From assembly GCA_014075295.1 (NCBI GenBank), contig CP046180.1, positions 1,018,458-1,082,457 of the forward strand: a DNA stretch of 64,000 nt, given 5' to 3'. Every line of letters starts with the position of its first letter. Positions within the stretch are counted from its first letter, which is position 1. Below the pieces are notes generated by a model. The model ran no database searches. It worked only from the letters and a program-made list of their open reading frames with translations, and was not told the DNA's origin. Origin of the DNA: Candidatus Mycalebacterium zealandia. GTDB taxonomy: Bacteria; Desulfobacterota_D; UBA1144; Nemesobacterales; Mycalebacteriaceae. Position numbers and translations under genes: made by a program. Shown piece by piece: positions 58,488 through 64,000 of this stretch.

Positions 58488-61361
58488 ATGGCAAAACAAA
58501 ACCACACTTCTATGATGCTGGAAGATCTCTTTCACGGGCCCAATTCGGGGTTCGCTATGGAGATTTACAGCCACTACCTGCAAGACCGCTCTTCGGTCAG
58601 CCCCGAAGCGCGCGCTTTTTTTGACGCGTGGACTCCGACTGAAAATGGTTTGTCGAAAGCGCAAAACGGCACAGGCGCCGCCGCGCAGACACAAACAGCG
58701 GACTCATCCGGCGCCACAGTCGCGACGACAAATCTCGCTCAGGCCATACGGCTGAACGGGCATCTTGACAGCAAACTGGACCCCCTCGGAACTTCCCCGG
58801 CGGGAGACAAACTCCTTTCAAACGAATTTCACGGACTGACCGAAAAAGACCTTGCCGGGCTTCCGCCATCAATAATTGAAAGCCCGGTTACGGAAAAATG
58901 CTCAAACGCGGCGGAGGTTATCAGGAAACTCAGAGAGGTTTACTCGTCCTTTTCCGGCTACGATTTTCATCATATCTACTACTCAAATGAACGGCTTTGG
59001 ATGATGGGCGCGGCGGAGTCCGGGAAGTTCAGACCCCCGCTTAATCCCATTAACCTGAAATCAATCCTTGAACAGCTTTGCAAAGTGGAGGCACTTGAAA
59101 AGTTTCTGCACAAAGTGTTTCCGGGCAAGTTCCGTTTTTCCATTGAGGGAATGGACATGCTTGTGCCGATGCTTAATGAATTTATGTCCCTCGCGGCGGA
59201 CTCAGGCGTCTATCACGTAACGCTTGGAATGGCTCACCGGGGGCGGCTCAATGTGATGCACAATGTTATGGACAAGCCGTGCGAGCAGTCTCTTGTGAAG
59301 TTCAAAGACCCTGTCTATGAAAGGGATTTCAGAGACGACATGGGCTGGACAGGCGATGTTAAATACCACGAGGGAGCCGTAAAACCGCTGAGAATGAACG
59401 GAATCTCAAGCGGGGACAAAATGCTGGAAATCGTGCTCGCGCCCAACCCCAGTCATCTGGAATCGGTTAATCCGGTCATACAGGGAATGGCGCGCGGAGC
59501 GGGAACGGATTCTTCATCTCCCGGAGAGCCGAAGTTTGACCCGATGTATTCCCTGCCAGTCATTGTTCACGGGGACGCCGCGTTTCCGGGACAGGGCATA
59601 AACGCGGAAACTCTGAACATGTCTTTGATACCCGGATACAGCACGGGCGGAACACTGCACATAATCACAAACAACCAGATTGGCTACACAACTATTCCTA
59701 AAGACAGCAGAAGCACACTTTACTCAAGCGATCTGGTCAAAGGGTTTGAAGTGCCCGTAATCCATATCAACGCCGATGAGCCCGAAGCTTGCATGGAGGC
59801 GATAAGGATAGCGTTTTCCTACATACGCAAATTCAATAAAGACTTCCTCATAGACCTAGTTGGCTACCGCAGACACGGACACAATGAGGGAGACGAGCCG
59901 AAATTCACCCAGCCGTTGCTGTACGAGAAAGTCAATCGGCAGCCGACCGTGAGGGGAAAAATCGCAGAGCGTTGCGCAAAAGAGGGAGTAATGGACAAGA
60001 GCTCTTCGGACAAACTCTTTGAACAGCAGATGGCGGAACTGACAAAAACTTTTGAAACGCTTCCGGAAAAACTGAGCGACAGCGACGTGCCGGTTGTCAT
60101 TCCCAAAGAGGGGGCGGCGAAAAATTCAAAAACCGTGTTTCCGGTGTCAAAACTGAAAGAGATTAATAAAGCCCTGCTTGAAGTGCCGGACGGTTTTTCC
60201 GTGAACTACAAAGTAAGCAAAACCCGTGAAAAAAGGCGGGACGCGCTCAAAGACCCCAAAGCCAAATCAATAGACTGGGCATTGGGAGAAGAACTCGCCT
60301 ACGCCTCAATTCTTGCCGACGGAGTGCCCATACGGCTCAGCGGGCAGGACTGTCAGAGGGGAACTTTCAGCCACAGGCACGCTGTTCTTCATGACGCGAA
60401 CACGGGGAAAGAATATATTCCGTTGCGGGAAATTCCTCAGTCAAAAGCGGCTTTTGAAATCATCAACAGCCCGCTGACTGAAAACGCGTGCATTGGTTTT
60501 GAATACGGATACAGCATCCAAAAGCCCGACACTCTTCTAGTCTGGGAGGCTCAATACGGGGACTTCATAAACGGAGCCCAGCCACTGATAGACGAATATC
60601 TGGTTTCCGGACGCTCAAAGTGGGGGCAGATATCCTCGCTTGTGCTGCTTCTGCCGCACGCTTACGAGGGACAAGGACCTGACCATTCAAGCGGACGACT
60701 CGAAAGATTTCTTGGAATGGCGGCGGAAAAAAACATCAGGATTGTGAACTGCACAACTTCCGCGCAGTTTTTCCATGTTTTGAGACGTCAGGCGGTTTTG
60801 CTGAAAACAGACCCGCTTCCCCTCGTAGTGATGACTCCGAAAAGTCTGCTTAGAAACCCGCTTGCCTCATCGTCGCTTGAAGAACTGTCTTCGGGGCGGT
60901 TTATACCCGTCATTGACGACCCCGTAGATAAAAAAGGCGCAAGCAAGGTGCGTAGAGTTGTTTTGTGCAGCGGCAAAGTTGCGGTAGACCTTGAAATGTC
61001 CGAATTGAGAAAGAAACACCCCGAAGTCGCGATAATAAGGGTTGAACAGATTTACCACCCGCCCGTTGAAGAAATTGAGAAGGCGGTGAGCAGATACGGC
61101 GGAGCAAAAGAGATAATCTGGCTTCAGGAAGAACCGGTGAACATGGGCGCGTGGGATTTCATGCATCCGTTTCTGCGCAAAATCGCGCGACCGCGAAACA
61201 TTCCTCTGGGTTTTATAGCGAGAAAACGGAACTCAAGTCCCGCGGAGGGCTCAATGTCAATGCACAAGGCCAATCAAACTATCCTGCTTGAGCAGACGTT
61301 CAGCGCAAAAGAAATTGATAAAATTGAAAAAAGCGGTGTTATGATAGCAATAGATGTTTAA
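58488..61361 (+). CDS. sucA: 2-oxoglutarate dehydrogenase E1 component
   Basis: 957 residues, typical length. It decarboxylates 2-oxoglutarate with thiamine diphosphate and passes the succinyl group to E2. The N-terminal motif is FAMEIYSHYLQDRSSVSPE. FEVPVIHINADEPEACMEA and the TPP/Mg site VHGDAAFPGQGINAET are present, with TNNQIGYTT. The active-site GMAHRGRLNVM and C-terminal HAYEGQGPDHSSGRLERFL are conserved. It marks a full oxidative TCA cycle. No lpd (E3) follows. Confidence 0.96.
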   Translation: MAKQNHTSMMLEDLFHGPNSGFAMEIYSHYLQDRSSVSPEARAFFDAWTPTENGLSKAQNGTGAAAQTQTADSSGATVATTNLAQAIRLNGHLDSKLDPLGTSPAGDKLLSNEFHGLTEKDLAGLPPSIIESPVTEKCSNAAEVIRKLREVYSSFSGYDFHHIYYSNERLWMMGAAESGKFRPPLNPINLKSILEQLCKVEALEKFLHKVFPGKFRFSIEGMDMLVPMLNEFMSLAADSGVYHVTLGMAHRGRLNVMHNVMDKPCEQSLVKFKDPVYERDFRDDMGWTGDVKYHEGAVKPLRMNGISSGDKMLEIVLAPNPSHLESVNPVIQGMARGAGTDSSSPGEPKFDPMYSLPVIVHGDAAFPGQGINAETLNMSLIPGYSTGGTLHIITNNQIGYTTIPKDSRSTLYSSDLVKGFEVPVIHINADEPEACMEAIRIAFSYIRKFNKDFLIDLVGYRRHGHNEGDEPKFTQPLLYEKVNRQPTVRGKIAERCAKEGVMDKSSSDKLFEQQMAELTKTFETLPEKLSDSDVPVVIPKEGAAKNSKTVFPVSKLKEINKALLEVPDGFSVNYKVSKTREKRRDALKDPKAKSIDWALGEELAYASILADGVPIRLSGQDCQRGTFSHRHAVLHDANTGKEYIPLREIPQSKAAFEIINSPLTENACIGFEYGYSIQKPDTLLVWEAQYGDFINGAQPLIDEYLVSGRSKWGQISSLVLLLPHAYEGQGPDHSSGRLERFLGMAAEKNIRIVNCTTSAQFFHVLRRQAVLLKTDPLPLVVMTPKSLLRNPLASSSLEELSSGRFIPVIDDPVDKKGASKVRRVVLCSGKVAVDLEMSELRKKHPEVAIIRVEQIYHPPVEEIEKAVSRYGGAKEIIWLQEEPVNMGAWDFMHPFLRKIARPRNIPLGFIARKRNSSPAEGSMSMHKANQTILLEQTFSAKEIDKIEKSGVMIAIDV

Positions 61362-61388
61362 TCTTGAAAAAACAATCCGGAGGACAAG

Positions 61389-62606
61389 ATGGCAACTCAG
61401 ATAGTCGTGCCCGAACTTGGCGACTCAGTTATAGACGCAACCGTAGTCAAATGGCTCAAGCATGAAGGCGACCCCGTGAAAACAGGGGAAACCGTTGTTG
61501 AGCTTGAGACCGAAAAAGCAAACTTTGAAGTACCCGCAATAACAAGCGGTGTGGTTTTGAAGATAGGAAGAAATGAAGGGGACGAGGTGAAAGTTGGAGA
61601 CGCTCTTGGAGAGATAGATGAATCCGCCTCCGCGGAGACTGAAACTCCGCAAAGCGAATCCGGTAAAAGTGAAGCGCCGCCTGAACCCGCACCCGCTTCG
61701 GACGCTGGAAAAGCGAGCGCCACACCGGTCGCGAAAAACATAGCCCGCAATGAGAACATAGATCTGTCAAAGGTTGAGCCGAAAACCGAAGGCGGACGCA
61801 TAACAAAAGCCGATGTTGAACAAGCCGCAGCAGACAAAGCGGCGGGCGGAGAAGAAACGCCTGCGGGAGCGGGAAGCGATATATTCCCCTCTCTGTCGGC
61901 TCTGCACCGCGGAGAAACAAGGGTGAAGATGACCCCGCGCCGCAAGACCATCGCGCGGCGTATGCTCGCGGCCCAACACGAAGCGGCAATTCTTTCCACT
62001 TTCAACGAAGTGGATATGGGCGCGGTTATGGAACTGCGAAAACGGCGCAAAGACGCCTTCAAGGAAAAACACGGCGTGTCTCTGGGAATGTCGTCCTTTT
62101 TCATCAAAGCGTCAGTTGGCGCGCTCAAAGCGTTTCCGCAGATTAACTCGGAAATTCAAGGAGACGAGATTCTCTACAAGAATTTCTACGACATTGGCAT
62201 AGCCATCGGCGCATCAAGCGGACTTGTTGTTCCCGTCATACGAGACGCGGACAAAAAGAGCTTTGCCGAACTTGAAAAAGAGGTCAGGGAGCTCGCCGAA
62301 AAAGCCGAAGAGGGAAAATTAAAAATAGACGAACTCATGGGCGGAACCTTCTCCATAACAAACGGAGGGGTTTTCGGCTCAATGCTCAGCACCCCGATAC
62401 TAAACCCGCCGCAAGTGGGAATACTGGGGCTTCACGCGATTAAACAGCGTCCGGCGGTTGTGGATGGCGAGGTCGTCATCCGCCCTATAATGTTTGTCGC
62501 GCTCAGTTATGACCACAGGGTTGTGGACGGCAGAGAAGCGGTGCAGTTCCTCGTGCGCCTCAAAGAACTTGTGGAAGACCCTGAGTCTCTACTGGTTGAC
62601 GGGTAA
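61389..62606 (+). CDS. sucB: Dihydrolipoyl succinyltransferase E2 component
   Basis: 405 residues, with GGAGG before the ATG. One lipoyl domain (about 1-76) has the modified lysine in [14 protein letters not shown] Pro/Ala-rich linker leads to the E1/E3-binding domain ([16 protein letters not shown] with [12 protein letters not shown], about 115-150). The catalytic domain starts [15 protein letters not shown] and ends with [16 protein letters not shown], holding the His and Asp of the active site. It ends 15 bases from the convergent recG. Confidence 0.95.
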   Translation: MATQIVVPELGDSVIDATVVKWLKHEGDPVKTGETVVELETEKANFEVPAITSGVVLKIGRNEGDEVKVGDALGEIDESASAETETPQSESGKSEAPPEPAPASDAGKASATPVAKNIARNENIDLSKVEPKTEGGRITKADVEQAAADKAAGGEETPAGAGSDIFPSLSALHRGETRVKMTPRRKTIARRMLAAQHEAAILSTFNEVDMGAVMELRKRRKDAFKEKHGVSLGMSSFFIKASVGALKAFPQINSEIQGDEILYKNFYDIGIAIGASSGLVVPVIRDADKKSFAELEKEVRELAEKAEEGKLKIDELMGGTFSITNGGVFGSMLSTPILNPPQVGILGLHAIKQRPAVVDGEVVIRPIMFVALSYDHRVVDGREAVQFLVRLKELVEDPESLLVDG

Positions 62607-62621
62607 TCGGCGCGCGGCGGC

Positions 62622-64000
62622 TCATCTGAACGCAATCTCATCAACCATTTCGCGCAATTTCGGATAGTTCTCAAGTTCGGGGTCTTTGTCCAGAATCTCC
62701 CGCGCGGCTTCTTTTGCCTCAACCAAAACGTCGGAATCCATTACCAAATCGGCGAAGCGAAAATCGGGCATTCCCGACTGCTTCACGCCCAGAAACTCAC
62801 CGGGTCCCCTCATGGCCAAATCCGCTTCGGCAATTGAAAATCCGTCCGGATTTTTGCAGACCTCTTCAAGCCGGCGGGCGCCGGGCGCCGTTATACCGGG
62901 TGATTTAAGCAGAATGCAACGGGACTTCTCCGCGCCGCGCCCCACTCTGCCGCGCAGTTGGTGAAGTTGCGAAATACCGAACCTGTCCGCATTTTCAATC
63001 ACCATAAGTGTCGCGTTCGGCACGTCAATCCCAACTTCAATAACGGTTGTGGAAACAAGAACTTGAGTGCCGCCCGCGACAAACTCCTCCATCGCGGAGT
63101 CTTTTTCATCGGGCGGCATGCGCCCGTGCAAAATGCCGACCCGCGCGCCGGCAACCTCCCGCCGAATTGCCGCGGCGGTTTCTTCAACACGCGCGATGCC
63201 GTCATCACTTTCCGCGCCATTTTCCCCGCCCTCTATAAAAGGGCAAACGACATAACACTGCCGCCCCGCTTCAATACTGTCTTTGATGGCACCGTTCATT
63301 ACGTACCGGTCTTCGGGCGAGGAGCCGAGCGCGACCGTTTCAATCTTTTTTCTGCCTGCGGGGAGCGTGTCTATAACCGCGACATCAAAATCACCGTAAA
63401 CCGTCATCGCGAGCGAACGCGGAATCGGGGTCGCCGTCATTACAAGAATGTCCGGACTGGAGCCCTTGCGGTTGAGTTTCTCCCTCTGCGCTACTCCGAA
63501 TTTATGCTGTTCGTCTATGACCGCGAGACCGAGATTATTGAACTTCACCCTGTCCTGAATAAGAGCGTGAGTGCCGATAACAATCCTTGCCTCGCCGCTT
63601 TCCACCTCGGACAACGGAGCCGAGCGGTCTCCACCTTTGAGCAGAAACGGTTTTATTCCTATCTCCGCGGTGTATCGCGCGATGACTCTCGCGTGCTGTT
63701 CCGCGAGTATTTGTGTGGGGGCCATAATCGCCGCTTGACAGCCCGAATCAAGCGCTTTTGCTATTGCGAGTGTGGCAACAACCGTTTTGCCGCTTCCGAC
63801 ATCACCTTGAAGCAAAATGTTCATGGGAACGGGTTTTTCCATGGCCGAATTTATCAAAGAGAACGCCTTTTCCTGTGCGGCGGTCAGTTTGAAAGGCAGG
63901 GCTTGAACCAAACGGCGCGATATGTCGCCCGAAGGTGCAAATGATATTCCGCCCACGCCTTCGCGTTTGTTTCTGCCTATCCCAAAAGCGAGCTGTAAAA
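62622..64000 (-). CDS. recG: ATP-dependent DNA helicase RecG, C-terminal portion (5' end outside the window)
   Basis: The frame is open to the window edge (…QLAFGIGRNKREGVGG…), so the wedge-domain N-terminus lies beyond base 64000. Helicase motifs: LTAAQEKAFS (Q-like), LLQGDVGSGKTVVATLA (Walker A), VIDEQHKFGVAQREKL (DEQH), VMTATPIPRSLAMTVYG, and QLRGRVGRGAEKSRCIL (motif VI). The RecG-specific C-terminal FLGVKQSGMPDFRFADL ends the protein. RecG regresses stalled forks and processes R-loops. Confidence 0.95.
   Translation of the reverse strand, partial: LQLAFGIGRNKREGVGGISFAPSGDISRRLVQALPFKLTAAQEKAFSLINSAMEKPVPMNILLQGDVGSGKTVVATLAIAKALDSGCQAAIMAPTQILAEQHARVIARYTAEIGIKPFLLKGGDRSAPLSEVESGEARIVIGTHALIQDRVKFNNLGLAVIDEQHKFGVAQREKLNRKGSSPDILVMTATPIPRSLAMTVYGDFDVAVIDTLPAGRKKIETVALGSSPEDRYVMNGAIKDSIEAGRQCYVVCPFIEGGENGAESDDGIARVEETAAAIRREVAGARVGILHGRMPPDEKDSAMEEFVAGGTQVLVSTTVIEVGIDVPNATLMVIENADRFGISQLHQLRGRVGRGAEKSRCILLKSPGITAPGARRLEEVCKNPDGFSIAEADLAMRGPGEFLGVKQSGMPDFRFADLVMDSDVLVEAKEAAREILDKDPELENYPKLREMVDEIAFR

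Overview
The window reads as one continuous bacterial chromosome segment, about half G+C, densely packed with short or overlapping gene junctions. It comes from a Gram-negative, respiring organism. An outer membrane is implied by a secretin and a 16-strand-type porin. Aerobic metabolism is implied by 2-oxoglutarate dehydrogenase E1/E2 and by a system I cytochrome c maturation ABC module (ccmABC). The gene set resembles deltaproteobacterial or Dadabacteria-like lineages, but this placement is an inference from general look, not from a tree.

Layout. 1-9944 (minus): a merged str-S10-spc ribosomal operon, rpsL-rpsG-fusA-tuf-rpsJ-rplC-rplD-rplW-rplB-rpsS-rplV-rpsC-rplP-rpmC-rpsQ-rplN-rplX-(rplE), with a strong promoter ahead of rpsL. 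9965-14485: a DinG-type helicase, tRNA-Ser(CGA), an RNase R-like exoribonuclease and a small divergent membrane protein. 14494-18562 (minus): a five-gene operon XRE regulator - membrane sensor-like protein - PilM - a PilN/PilP-like hybrid - a short PilQ-like secretin, preceded by tRNA-Phe(GAA). 18818-21972 (minus): PII protein, ammonium transporter and porin. 21969-24335 (minus): miaB-ispH. 24336-27622 (plus): small membrane subunit, sodium:solute symporter, and a UvrC without its C-terminal helix-hairpin-helix. 27654-32787: rarA, M42 aminopeptidase, glyoxalase I, a decayed gene, and an aldo-keto reductase beside a very short aquaporin. 32866-36815 (plus): SufT-like protein, Mrp ATPase, DUF1844 protein, prfB with programmed frameshift, nadK. 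36819-40218 (minus): hisIE-aspS-fmt. 40248-48541 (plus): rpoZ, hydantoinase A-like protein, Nudix hydrolase, ssb, glmU-glmS-purD and an unknown protein. 48560-49447: a REP-type (RAYT) tyrosine transposase with a palindrome in its promoter. 49453-51464 (minus): ccmA-ccmB-ccmC. 51560-54350 (plus): sugar-epimerase-like protein, aroC, two unknown small proteins. 54375-58383: class V aminotransferase, era, enoyl-CoA hydratase, and two tandem FmdB-like proteins with long inserts. 58423-64000: sucA-sucB and the C-terminal part of recG, which runs off the window.

The most unusual items are the compact PilM/secretin operon, in which a single 137-residue protein seems to do the jobs of PilN and PilP; a 142-residue aquaporin that keeps both NPA motifs but has lost two membrane segments in a topology-preserving way; the UvrC lacking its HhH domain; the paired long-insert FmdB proteins; and several genes whose -10 box lies only 8-10 bases before the start codon, suggesting leaderless mRNAs. 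No CRISPR array, phage, insertion sequence with ends, or rRNA gene was seen.
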